Shown: piece after piece, positions 1-8,185 of the stretch | Position numbering within the stretch: the first letter of the stretch is position 1 | Layout: each line of letters starts with the position of its first letter | Assembly (NCBI RefSeq): GCF_017798165.1 | Contig: NZ_CP059068.1 | Span: forward strand, 2,418,001 to 2,482,000 | Source: Rhodoferax sp. AJA081-3 | Lineage (GTDB): Bacteria > Pseudomonadota > Gammaproteobacteria > Burkholderiales > Burkholderiaceae_C | DNA length: 64,000 bases | Direction: 5' to 3' | Notes under the pieces: generated by a model | What the model saw: the letters and a program-made list of their open reading frames with translations, nothing else | Told to the model about the DNA's origin: nothing | Databases searched by the model: none | Position numbers and translations under genes: made by a program

Positions 1-831
1 CATTCCGCCCATTTTCTGGATGTGCAGGGTGAGCCCACCCGTGAACGCCAAAGCCTGGAGGTGGTGTTCAACAACGTACACGCCCCCACCGGCACCGTGA
101 CCATGCGCCCGGGGCCACTGCGGCTGACGCTGGACAACCAGACCACCGAACGCACCCTGCCTGCGGTCTATATTGCAGGGGATGCCCTGCACCACCTGCT
201 GGGCAACCGCGGGCCGTTTCTGACCGCCAAACGCCTGCTGACCAACCAGACCTTCCGCGACATCTACAAGGCCGAAACCCTGGACATCGACCAGCGGCTC
301 AAGATCACCAGCCTCACCTTTTTGTTTACCGACCTGCGCGCGTCTACCGAGCTGTACGAGCGGGTGGGCGACCTGGTGGCCTATGACATGGTGCGCGCCC
401 ACTTCCAGGTACTGAATGCCGTGGTGGCCGCCCAGGCCGGTGCCGTGGTCAAGACGATTGGCGATGCGGTGATGGCCACTTTTGCCAGCCCCGACCATGC
501 CATGGCCGCCGCCCTGGGCATGCGCGAAGCCATGCGGATACTCAATGCCCAGAGCAGTGGGCGTGAAGACCTGGTGCTCAAAATTGGCCTGCACGAAGGC
601 CCTTGCCTGGCCGTATCGCTGAACGACCGGCTGGATTACTTTGGTCAGGCCGTCAACATCGCTGCGCGGGTGCAGGGGCTGGCCACGTCCAGTTCCATCT
701 TTGCAACCGAACCCGTGGTCGACTATCCCGGCGTGGCCAGCCTGCTGCAGGCGGCAGGCCTGACAGCGCAGGCGCAGAGCCACCAGTTGCGCGGCATTGC
801 GAATGCGCTGACGGTGTTTGAGATTCCCTAA
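1..831 (+). CDS. Adenylate/guanylate cyclase domain protein, 5' part missing
   Basis: The reading frame is open from the first base, so the N-terminus lies outside the window; 276 residues are visible. The C-terminal half is a class III nucleotide cyclase domain. The metal-binding aspartates are in FTDLRAST (visible residues about 109-116) and KTIGDAV (about 151-157), and the transition-state Asn/Arg pair is in YFGQAVNIAARV (about 213-224). The catalytic residues therefore look complete, which suggests an active cAMP- or cGMP-forming enzyme. The visible N-terminal stretch is not a domain I can name. It ends 22 bp before the stop of the convergent AEC transporter. Substrate and input signal cannot be read from this piece. 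Confidence 0.85.
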   Translation, partial: HSAHFLDVQGEPTRERQSLEVVFNNVHAPTGTVTMRPGPLRLTLDNQTTERTLPAVYIAGDALHHLLGNRGPFLTAKRLLTNQTFRDIYKAETLDIDQRLKITSLTFLFTDLRASTELYERVGDLVAYDMVRAHFQVLNAVVAAQAGAVVKTIGDAVMATFASPDHAMAAALGMREAMRILNAQSSGREDLVLKIGLHEGPCLAVSLNDRLDYFGQAVNIAARVQGLATSSSIFATEPVVDYPGVASLLQAAGLTAQAQSHQLRGIANALTVFEIP

Positions 832-852
832 CGCTGCAGTGGGGCGCGCAGA

Positions 853-1863
853 TCAGGTCATTAAAGCCACTGCGCCTGCAAACGTAAAAAACGCCGCCGC
901 GGTGGATACCAGGATGATGCGTGCAATACGCCCGTTGTCCGCCCCAAAACGCTCAGCCAGCAGCGACACGTTGCTGGCGCTGGGCAGGGCCGCCAGCAAC
1001 ACCAGCACGGTCAGCGCAAAACGGTCCATGTGCACGCCCATCTGAATGGCGCCCGCGCCCACCAGCAAGACCAGCAGCGGGTGCAAAAACAGCTTGATGG
1101 CGGCCACCGGCACCACTTCCATCCAATGCACGGCGTGGCTCTTGTCCTCCTTAGCCAACATCTGGGAGCGGGCCAGCACCGCGCCAATGGTGAACAGCGC
1201 CACCGGCGAGGCCGCATCCGCCAACAAACCCACGGTTTGCACCACGGGCTTGGGAAATTCCAACTGCAGGGCCGACACCAGCGCGCCCAGCAGAATGGAC
1301 CAGGGCATGGGGTTGGTGGCTACACCTTTGAGCGCATTTTTGGCCGCCTGCGCCGCCGATGCATCACCGGGGCCATGGCTACCCAGGCGTGACAGCGCTA
1401 TACACAGCGAGGTGGTGATCACCATGTCCACCAGGATGGTCACGATGGCTGGCCCGGCGGCCTTGGGGCCTAACAAGGCCACCAGCAGCGGCACCCCCAT
1501 AAAGCCGGTATTGGGAAAAGCCCCCACCAAGGCGCCAAAGGACGCGTCGTTCCAACCGATACGGCCGTGCCGCGTGACCGCCACCACAAAACCCACCATG
1601 ACCAGGGCACACAGCAGATAGGTCAGCGCCACACTGGGGTCCAGCAATTGCGCAATCGGCGTGGTGGCGCCAAAGCGGTACAACATGCAAGGCAGCGCAA
1701 AAAACAGCACAAAGGTGTTGAGACCCGGGATCGCGGCGATGGGCAACATGCCCCGGCGTGCGGCGATGAATCCGCACAAAACCAGGGCAAAGAAGGGGAA
1801 GGTGACGGTCAGGATTTGCAGCACGGTTTGATTGTCCGGTATTTCCGGTCGCCTCCCCAGCAT
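853..1863 (-). CDS. AEC family (auxin efflux carrier-like) transporter
   Basis: A 336-residue, strongly hydrophobic protein with about ten predicted membrane segments in two halves, the usual AEC/Mem_trans layout. The N-terminal segment (ILTVTFPFFALVLCGFIAARR) and the central GAFPNTGFMGVPLL motif, with its conserved Asn and Gly residues in a broken helix, are typical. Bacterial members export or exchange small organic acids or amino acids (malate, malonate and others); the substrate here is unknown. The start used is the ATG at 1863; a start a few residues further in is possible because the first ten residues are polar and unlike the family. It is divergent from rep, with repeat R1a in between. 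Confidence 0.85.
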   Translation of the reverse strand: MLGRRPEIPDNQTVLQILTVTFPFFALVLCGFIAARRGMLPIAAIPGLNTFVLFFALPCMLYRFGATTPIAQLLDPSVALTYLLCALVMVGFVVAVTRHGRIGWNDASFGALVGAFPNTGFMGVPLLVALLGPKAAGPAIVTILVDMVITTSLCIALSRLGSHGPGDASAAQAAKNALKGVATNPMPWSILLGALVSALQLEFPKPVVQTVGLLADAASPVALFTIGAVLARSQMLAKEDKSHAVHWMEVVPVAAIKLFLHPLLVLLVGAGAIQMGVHMDRFALTVLVLLAALPSASNVSLLAERFGADNGRIARIILVSTAAAFFTFAGAVALMT

Positions 1864-1881
1864 CTAGCCCTCAGCAGCCAA

Positions 1882-1935
1882 ACTATCATTTAGATAGCGA
1901 TTCAGTCATATTCGACGGGGGCTAGGGGCCGATTT
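1882..1935 (+). repeat. R1 dispersed repeat, copy a (intergenic)
   Basis: This is a short repeat between the AEC transporter and rep. An AT-rich head with a CTATC/GATAG hairpin is followed by the tail CGACGGGGGCTAGGGGCC. The same head-plus-tail arrangement recurs at six other places in the window. No gene lies within it. Confidence 0.75.
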
Positions 1936-2052
1936 GACATACAAGCCCTCGGCCAGCCCACAAACGGGCCGCTGCGTGCCGCCGCCCACCCCAGCCGCAG
2001 TGGCGCCTGCCCGGTAAGATGGCGCGTTCGTCCGCCCGTATTGCCCGCCTGA

Positions 2053-4209
2053 ATGTCTGCCGCTCCCCCCTCCCCTTCTTCCCCCATGGCCCACAGCATG
2101 AATGCCGCGCAGCAGGAGGCCGTCAACTACATGCACGGCCCCTGCCTGGTGCTGGCCGGCGCCGGCTCGGGCAAAACCCGGGTCATCACACACAAGATCG
2201 GCCGACTGATCCAGGCCGGCATGCCAGCGCAAAAAATTGCCGCCATCACCTTCACCAACAAAGCGGCGGCAGAGATGCGCGAACGTGCCAAGAGCCTCAT
2301 TGGCCGGGCCGCCAAGGACGTGGTGGTCTGCACCTTCCACGCGCTGGGTGTGCGCATGCTGCGCCAGGACGGCGCCGTGCTGGGCCTCAAGCCGCAGTTC
2401 AGCATTCTGGACAGTGACGACGTGACCAGCATCCTGAAAGACGCCGGCGGCAGCACCGATATCGCCACGGCCCGCCAATGGCAATGGACCATCAGCGCCT
2501 GGAAAAGCGCCGGCCTGAATGCCGAGCAGGCGCTAGCCCAGGCCGCCGACGACAACGAACGTGTCACCGCCGTCGTCATGGGCCGCTACGAAGAGCGGCT
2601 CACCGCCTACCAAAGTGTGGATTTCGACGACCTGATCAGCCTGCCGCTGAAGCTGTTGCGCGACCATGCGGAGGTGCGCCAGAAGTGGCAAAGCATGATG
2701 GGCCATGTGCTGGTCGACGAATACCAGGACACCAATGCCACGCAGTACGAAGTGTTGAAGTTGCTGGTGGGCGGCAACGTCCCGGATGAGGCCCGCTTTA
2801 CCGCCGTGGGTGACGACGACCAGTCTATCTACGGCTGGCGTGGCGCCACGCTAGACAATTTGCGTAAGTTGCCGGTGGATTTCCCGGCGCTCAAGGTCAT
2901 CAAGCTGGAGCAGAACTACCGCTCCACCAGCGCCATCTTGCGTGCCGCCAACAACGTGATCGGCCCCAACCCCAAGTTGTTTCCCAAGACCCTGTTCTCC
3001 GAATTGGGCGAAGGTGAACCCGTGCGGGTGGTGGACGCCGACAACGAGGAACACGAGGCCGAACGCGCCGTGGCCCGCATCCAGAGCCTGCGCGCCGATG
3101 GCACCGCAAGCCAAGGCAAACAATACAAGGAGTTCCGAGACTTTGCAGTGCTGTACCGCGCCAACCACCAGGCCAAACCGTTTGAGAAGGCGCTGCGCAA
3201 GGCCGGTATTCCGTACAAGGTGTCAGGCGGCCAGAGCTTCTTTGACCGGGCCGAGATCCGCGATCTGTGTGCCTGGTTTCGCCTCTGGGCCAACAACGAT
3301 GACGACCCGGCGTTCCTGCGCGCCGTGACCACGCCCAAACGCGGCATAGGCCACACCACATTGGGCACGCTGGGCGTGTTTGCGACGCAGTACAAGCTCA
3401 GCCTGTTCGAGTCGCTGTTTGCCAGTTCGCTGGGCGCCGTGCTGTCGGCCAAGGCCCTGGGCAGTCTGCACGAATTTGGCCGCTACATCAACGATTTGCA
3501 ATACCGCGCCAAACACACCGAAGGGGCTGAGGCCGCCAAGACCTTCATGATGGACTGGCTCAAGGAGATTGGCTACGAACAACACCTGGTGGACGGCGAA
3601 GACAGCGAGAAGGTAGCCGCCGCCAAGTGGGGCAATGTGCTGGAGTTTTGCGACTGGATGGCTGCGCGCTGCGGCGGCGAACTGGACGATACGGCCGGCG
3701 TGACCACACAGCGTGAAATCAAAAACCTGCTGGAAGTGGCCCAGACCATTGCGCTGCTGTCCACCATCAGCGAGCGCGAAAAAGACCAGGATGTCGTGAC
3801 CCTATCGACGCTCCACGCCTCCAAAGGCCTGGAGTGGCCGCACGTGTTGCTGGTGGGCGTGACCGAAGGCATGCTGCCCTTCAAGCTGGGGGACGGCGCC
3901 GATTCGCTGGGCGGCTCCGAGCGCGCCCACGAATCCGCCAACGAAGACATGGCCCAGCGTCTGCAGGAAGAGCGGCGTCTGATGTATGTGGGTATCACCC
4001 GCGCCCAACGGAGCCTGGCGGTCAGTTGGACACGCAGGCGCAAGAAAGGCCGGGAGATGGTGGCCGCCCTGCCCAGCCGCTTTATTGCCGAAATGGGCCT
4101 GGACCAGACCACGGTGCGCGAAGACCCGCGCGAGAAATTGAAGGCCCTGCGGGCGGAATTTGCGGCGAAGGCGCTGAATACAGCCGCTGCTGCCGCACAA
4201 GTGCGATAA
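2053..4209 (+). CDS. rep: ATP-dependent DNA helicase Rep (UvrD/Rep, SF1A)
   Basis: A 718-residue superfamily 1A 3'-5' DNA helicase that helps replication forks past bound proteins. All helicase motifs are present in order: Walker A AGAGSGKTR (about 36-44), motif II VDEYQDTN, motif III GDDDQSIYGWRGA, motif IV LEQNYRS, motif V TLHASKGLEW and motif VI EERRLMYVGITRAQRSL. Length and the C-terminal motif context fit Rep better than UvrD or PcrA, which carry a longer C-terminal tail. The listed start gives an eleven-residue Ala/Pro/Ser-rich lead; the second ATG at 2086 (MAHSMNAAQ) is an equally good candidate. It converges with the hypothetical gene at 4244. Confidence 0.93.
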   Translation: MSAAPPSPSSPMAHSMNAAQQEAVNYMHGPCLVLAGAGSGKTRVITHKIGRLIQAGMPAQKIAAITFTNKAAAEMRERAKSLIGRAAKDVVVCTFHALGVRMLRQDGAVLGLKPQFSILDSDDVTSILKDAGGSTDIATARQWQWTISAWKSAGLNAEQALAQAADDNERVTAVVMGRYEERLTAYQSVDFDDLISLPLKLLRDHAEVRQKWQSMMGHVLVDEYQDTNATQYEVLKLLVGGNVPDEARFTAVGDDDQSIYGWRGATLDNLRKLPVDFPALKVIKLEQNYRSTSAILRAANNVIGPNPKLFPKTLFSELGEGEPVRVVDADNEEHEAERAVARIQSLRADGTASQGKQYKEFRDFAVLYRANHQAKPFEKALRKAGIPYKVSGGQSFFDRAEIRDLCAWFRLWANNDDDPAFLRAVTTPKRGIGHTTLGTLGVFATQYKLSLFESLFASSLGAVLSAKALGSLHEFGRYINDLQYRAKHTEGAEAAKTFMMDWLKEIGYEQHLVDGEDSEKVAAAKWGNVLEFCDWMAARCGGELDDTAGVTTQREIKNLLEVAQTIALLSTISEREKDQDVVTLSTLHASKGLEWPHVLLVGVTEGMLPFKLGDGADSLGGSERAHESANEDMAQRLQEERRLMYVGITRAQRSLAVSWTRRRKKGREMVAALPSRFIAEMGLDQTTVREDPREKLKALRAEFAAKALNTAAAAAQVR

Positions 4210-4243
4210 ACCAATAGCGGGATGTTTCACCGCCGGACCACGT

Positions 4244-4801
4244 TCAGCGCAGGACGTCCCAACCTGTACGTGTACGCGACATTACGGAATCCGAAAAACC
4301 GTTGTCACCTTTGGGTTCAGCGGCACCAAACTGCGCATCGTGTATCTCGGCCAGCAACATCATGGCGTTGGCCGCGTCCTGGTTAAAGCCCATGCGGGCA
4401 TGGCCCATGCCATCACCGCCACTCAGAATCAGCTTGGAAATATAGTCGCTGCACTCTTTGTAACCCCACAGCGTGCGTATGGTGTTGGCGATTCGGTGGT
4501 GGTGCAGTTCAACCGTGGACAATGCGTCTTCCCTGCGCTGCTCCAGCGTACGGGCTTCGCGGGACAGGGACACGTCTTGCTCGGTTGGAATGTTGTCCTG
4601 CAGCCCCATGGGCGCAGTATTCTGAAAAGCTGCGTCGATGGTGGGCAGTGCGCTGAATTTGGAGTCTTGCTCGGCGACCGCGTCTTCCCACAAACCCCAG
4701 GCCGTGTTGGGGTCGTCTTCAACAACCTCCAGCCCCCGTGAGTCCACCGCTTCGGGTGGTGCATTCGGCTTTTTACCCTTGCCCAGAAAACCATTAAACA
4801 T
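4244..4801 (-). CDS. Hypothetical protein
   Basis: A 185-residue soluble protein that I do not recognise. It begins MFNGFLGKGKKPNAPPEAV, a basic and proline-rich lead, and continues into a charged, helix-rich body with no signal peptide or membrane segment. A segment near the middle (SREARTLEQRREDALSTVEL) looks like an amphipathic helix, and the C-terminal part is rich in Met, Gly and Asp. Codon use matches its neighbours, so it looks like a real native gene rather than a shadow frame. It lies downstream of the tRNA-Phe/tRNA-Gly unit but beyond that unit's terminator, so it probably has its own promoter. Confidence 0.6.
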   Translation of the reverse strand: MFNGFLGKGKKPNAPPEAVDSRGLEVVEDDPNTAWGLWEDAVAEQDSKFSALPTIDAAFQNTAPMGLQDNIPTEQDVSLSREARTLEQRREDALSTVELHHHRIANTIRTLWGYKECSDYISKLILSGGDGMGHARMGFNQDAANAMMLLAEIHDAQFGAAEPKGDNGFSDSVMSRTRTGWDVLR

Positions 4802-4884
4802 GGCGTTTCTCCATTGTTTGTGCCAATGCTACTCCAGCCAGCGAATCTTTGCCACCCTCAGAGCCTGTAACACGGCCAGAAAAC

Positions 4885-4910
4885 AAAAAGCCCGTCACGT
4901 GGACGGGCTT
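4885..4910 (-). terminator. Rho-independent terminator after tRNA-Phe/tRNA-Gly
   Basis: On the minus strand the stem AAGCCCGTC/GACGGGCTT closes a short loop and is followed by TTTTTGTTTT. It lies ten bases past the 3' end of tRNA-Gly, as expected for the end of a small tRNA transcript. Confidence 0.85.
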
Positions 4911-4920
4911 CAAGGAAATT

Positions 4921-4996
4921 TGGAGCGGGAAAAGAGGCTCGAACTCTCGACCTATACCTTGGCAAGGTATCGCTCTACCAACTGAGCTATTCCCGC
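4921..4996 (-). tRNA. tRNA-Gly (GCC)
   Basis: This 76-nt cloverleaf includes an encoded CCA. The acceptor GCGGGAA/TTCCCGC, D-stem GCTC/GAGC, anticodon stem ATACC/GGTAT with loop TTGCCAA (anticodon GCC) and T-loop TTCGAGC are all present. It is transcribed after tRNA-Phe and before the terminator at 4885. Confidence 0.97.
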
Positions 4997-5052
4997 ATGT
5001 GACCACCGGGGTGGTCAAGATAAAAATCCATCCGAAGACAAATTTCTAAATT

Positions 5053-5128
5053 TGGTGGCCTGGGGCGGAATCGAACCACCGACACAAGGATTTTCAATCC
5101 TCTGCTCTACCGACTGAGCTACCGGGCC
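5053..5128 (-). tRNA. tRNA-Phe (GAA)
   Basis: This 76-nt cloverleaf has an encoded CCA, anticodon loop TGAAAAT (GAA), D-stem GCTC/GAGC and T-arm GGTGG-TTCGATT-CCGCC. The acceptor stem reads GGCCCGG against CCAGGCC, which leaves a C-A mismatch at pair 5-68; the other six pairs are standard. It is the first gene of a two-tRNA unit. Confidence 0.95.
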
Positions 5129-5138
5129 TGAGCCATCG

Positions 5139-5144
5139 ATTATA
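5139..5144 (-). promoter_or_regulatory. Likely -10 box of the tRNA-Phe/tRNA-Gly promoter
   Basis: A perfect TATAAT on the minus strand ends ten bases before the 5' end of tRNA-Phe, which would place the transcript start about four bases before the tRNA. The -35 region 17 bp upstream (GCAAAA) is a poor match to TTGACA, so the call rests on the -10 box and its position. Confidence 0.5.
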
Positions 5145-5177
5145 GCAGGAAGATTTGGGTGTTTTGCACAAAGTCCA

Positions 5178-5858
5178 TCAAATTCCGTTGCGTTTGCCAC
5201 GCGTCAGGTCCACACCCAATTGTTTCAACTTGCGGTACAGGTGGGTGCGCTCCAGACCGGTCTTCTCGGCGACGCGCGTCATGGAACCGCTTTCCCGGGC
5301 CAGGTGGTATTCAAAATAGGCCTTTTCGAACTCGTCCCTGGCCTCCCGCAGCGGTTTGTCCAGCACAAAGTTCTGCGTGGCCTGCAGGCCCGCCTCTACC
5401 GACGTCACTACCGAAGGCGGCACGTAGGCCAGAGAAGCCTCCATCGTGGTGACAAGTGGTCGCGCAACCGCCGCGGGCAAAGACTTGTGCAAGGTGCTGC
5501 GCACCAGGCCCTGCTCCACCGCTTTGAGCAGTTTTTGCAGGGTAATGGGTTTTTCCAGAAAAGCCAGGGCACCAATCTTGGTAGCTTCCACTGCCGTATC
5601 AATGGTGGCATGGCCGCTCATCATGATCACCGGCATGGTCAACAATCCGTTGGAGGACCACTCCTTGAGCAGCGTCACACCGTCGGTGTCCGGCATCCAG
5701 ATATCGAGCAACACCAGATCGGGGCGCTCTCGGGTGCGGGCAGTGCGCGCCTGTGCCGCGTTTTCAGCCAACTCGACGTTGTGACCTTCGTCGTTGAGGA
5801 TTTCCCAGAGCAAATCCCGAATGCCGTGCTCGTCATCAACAACCAGAATGTTTGCCAT
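5178..5858 (-). CDS. NtrX-like response regulator without the AAA+ domain
   Basis: A 226-residue response regulator. The receiver domain (about 1-120) carries the acidic pair in VVDDEHG, the phosphorylation site in LVLLDIWMPDTDG, the Thr/Ser position in MMSGHAT and the Lys in FLEKPIT. The C-terminus (about 180-226) is a Fis-type helix-turn-helix (SMTRVAEKTGLERTHLYRKL) of the kind found in NtrX. The central sigma-54-interacting ATPase domain of full NtrX is absent, so the protein probably binds DNA without activating RpoN holoenzyme. The ATG at 5858 is chosen over a TTG at 5900 because it has an AAAGAGA ribosome site and starts directly at the receiver fold. It follows the ntrY-like kinase and is surely its partner. 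Confidence 0.88.
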   Translation of the reverse strand: MANILVVDDEHGIRDLLWEILNDEGHNVELAENAAQARTARTRERPDLVLLDIWMPDTDGVTLLKEWSSNGLLTMPVIMMSGHATIDTAVEATKIGALAFLEKPITLQKLLKAVEQGLVRSTLHKSLPAAVARPLVTTMEASLAYVPPSVVTSVEAGLQATQNFVLDKPLREARDEFEKAYFEYHLARESGSMTRVAEKTGLERTHLYRKLKQLGVDLTRGKRNGI

Positions 5859-5896
5859 GGTGTATGCGTTGTCTCTTTCTAAGCTGTGTATTGCAC

Positions 5897-8185
5897 TCAA
5901 GCCGGCGCACTGCCGTCGGCCGCCAATGATAACGACACTTGCGCACCCACCACCGCGCCGTCGGTCACGCGGTTGACGATGTCGATACGCGAGCCGTGCT
6001 CGTCCGCAATTTTCTTGACCACCGCAAGCCCCAGACCGGTGCCTTTTGCCTTGGTGGTGACATAAGGTTCAAACGCGCGTTTGAGGATGTGTTCGGGGAA
6101 TCCGCCACCGCAGTCCAACACACTCAGCCGGACACGCCCTGGTGTACGCTGGTATTGCGTACGCACCACCACGCTGCGGTCTTCTGCATGGACTGCAGGC
6201 GCTATTTCGCTCGCGTCCTGGGCGTTTTGCAGCAGGTTGTGTATGACCTGGCGCAGCTGTTGGGCGTCACCCATCACGCGGGGTGATGCGGCGTCCAATT
6301 CGGCGCGAACCGGAACACTTTGGCCCTCACCTTCATACAGGTGCAACACATCCATCACCAGTGCATTCAGGTCCACCGGCTTCATTTCTGCGGCGGGCAG
6401 GCGCGCGTAGTCGCGGAAGTCGTTCACCAGACGTTTCATGGCGTCGACCTGGTCCACTATGGTTTTGACGGACTTGGTCAAAACAGCCTGGTCGGTTGGG
6501 ACCAGCTTGCCCGTCAGCTTCATTTCCAGGCGCTCCGCCGACAGCTGGATAGGGGTCAGCGGGTTCTTGATTTCGTGGGCCAGTCGCCGCGCCACTTCGC
6601 CCCATGCCTGGGCCCGTTGTGCCGACACGATGTCGGAGATGTCGTCAAACACCAGAAGACGGGCATTGCCGGGCAACTCGGCACCCCGCGCGACCAATGT
6701 CAGGGTACGGTCGAACGGCCCGTACATGGCGGCAGTGCCACCACCGCCCAGCTCAAACGATTTCTGCCAATGGTCCAGGCCTTGTTCGTCGCGTTGCAGC
6801 AGAAAATCCGCAAACTGCGCCTGTACGGCCTGGCCAAACTCCTGCAATCCATCCACCGCCTCCAGCGGTTGGCCCTCGTAGTCGGCGAGTGAAACCTTGA
6901 GAATCCGGGCAGCACCGGGGTTGGACGAACGCACACGGCCCTGCGCATCCAGCACCATGACACCGGCCGTCAGGTTGTCCAGAATAGTTTGTAAATTGGC
7001 CCGCGCGGCGTCCACCTGCGACATGCTTTGCTGCACCGCCTGGCGCGCGTCGGCCAACTGTTCGGTCATGGATGCGAAGGCCCGCGTCAAACCACCCAAT
7101 TCGTCTTTGCCACTCATGGCCAGTTTGGGCGTCAAATCGCCGGCGGCCACCTGGCTGACGCCTTCGGCCAGCATCAACAGCGGGCGTGCAATCTGGTCGC
7201 CCAATATCACCGCCAACAACACTGCGGCAAAGACCGCGAGGAACAGGCTCAGGGCCAGTGTGCCCAGGTACATGCGCTTAAGCCCTTCACGCCCCAGGGC
7301 ACGCTCCTGGTACTCGCGGTTGGCGCTCTCTACGGCCAGCGCATTCGCCACCAGATTGGGCGGCAACACCCGGGAAACCAGCAGATACCGACCTTCCGGC
7401 GCCAGACCCAGAATGGAACTGGACAGAGGCACCAACACCTTGACCCGTACGCCACCTGGATTTTGCGCGGCGGCCTCATCCAGCCCCTCGATCCAGGACA
7501 GGGCACGGTCCGCCTTGGCGGCACGGAACTGTGCCGCCGTCGGCTTGTCTGGCGCCAATTGAAAGCGGGACAAGCCGGAACTTGCCAGCAGCTTGCCAGA
7601 GGCACTCCACACCGTCACATCGGCCGCACTCAGTTGCTCCAGCAAGCGGTCCAATGTCAGCCCCACCGTCAGCTCGGCCGTTTCCGACACCTGGGCTGCC
7701 GCCGTACGGGATTTGGAGGTCAGGTCGCTGGACAGGGTGTCCAGCGTCACCCGCCCCAGGTTCAAGCCCGCCTCCAGTGCACCTTCGACTTTGACATCAA
7801 ACCAGGTTTCAATCGATCGGGATACAAACTGGTACGAGACACCAAACACCAGCAAACCGGGCGCAACCCCCACCAGCGCAAAAATGGTCGCGAGTTTGAC
7901 CAGCAAGCGGCTGCCAAATCGGCCCTGGCGCAGGCGCACCACCAGACGGTAGCCCACCCACAGGATGGCACCGAACAGTACGGACGCCACCACCACATTC
8001 ACCACGAACAGTCGCGCATAGTTGCGCTCGTACATCTCGCGGTTGTTGGTAGCCTGCGTCAGCAGGTACAGCAGGACCAGACCAATGATGACCATGGCGA
8101 ACGCACCGGCCGCGACGGTCCAACGCAAGGCACGGGAACTCTGCAGCGTGGGCGTGGGTTCGCTGTTGCGGAAATCGCCCATCAT
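5897..8185 (-). CDS. NtrY-like membrane sensor histidine kinase
   Basis: A 762-residue sensor kinase. Three N-terminal membrane helices (about 22-43, 60-82 and 95-118) precede a large extracytoplasmic region, followed by a fourth helix (about 312-335), a HAMP segment, a PAS domain and the kinase core. The phospho-acceptor His lies in RRLAHEIKNPLTPIQLSAERL; the N box is HNLLQNAQDA and the ATP lid is TKAKGTGLGLAVVKKIADEHG. The layout is that of NtrY. The gene starts 4 bp inside the DUF4390 gene and is followed by the NtrX-like regulator. NtrY/NtrX systems sense nitrogen or redox state in other proteobacteria; the signal here cannot be inferred. Confidence 0.9.
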   Translation of the reverse strand: MMGDFRNSEPTPTLQSSRALRWTVAAGAFAMVIIGLVLLYLLTQATNNREMYERNYARLFVVNVVVASVLFGAILWVGYRLVVRLRQGRFGSRLLVKLATIFALVGVAPGLLVFGVSYQFVSRSIETWFDVKVEGALEAGLNLGRVTLDTLSSDLTSKSRTAAAQVSETAELTVGLTLDRLLEQLSAADVTVWSASGKLLASSGLSRFQLAPDKPTAAQFRAAKADRALSWIEGLDEAAAQNPGGVRVKVLVPLSSSILGLAPEGRYLLVSRVLPPNLVANALAVESANREYQERALGREGLKRMYLGTLALSLFLAVFAAVLLAVILGDQIARPLLMLAEGVSQVAAGDLTPKLAMSGKDELGGLTRAFASMTEQLADARQAVQQSMSQVDAARANLQTILDNLTAGVMVLDAQGRVRSSNPGAARILKVSLADYEGQPLEAVDGLQEFGQAVQAQFADFLLQRDEQGLDHWQKSFELGGGGTAAMYGPFDRTLTLVARGAELPGNARLLVFDDISDIVSAQRAQAWGEVARRLAHEIKNPLTPIQLSAERLEMKLTGKLVPTDQAVLTKSVKTIVDQVDAMKRLVNDFRDYARLPAAEMKPVDLNALVMDVLHLYEGEGQSVPVRAELDAASPRVMGDAQQLRQVIHNLLQNAQDASEIAPAVHAEDRSVVVRTQYQRTPGRVRLSVLDCGGGFPEHILKRAFEPYVTTKAKGTGLGLAVVKKIADEHGSRIDIVNRVTDGAVVGAQVSLSLAADGSAPA

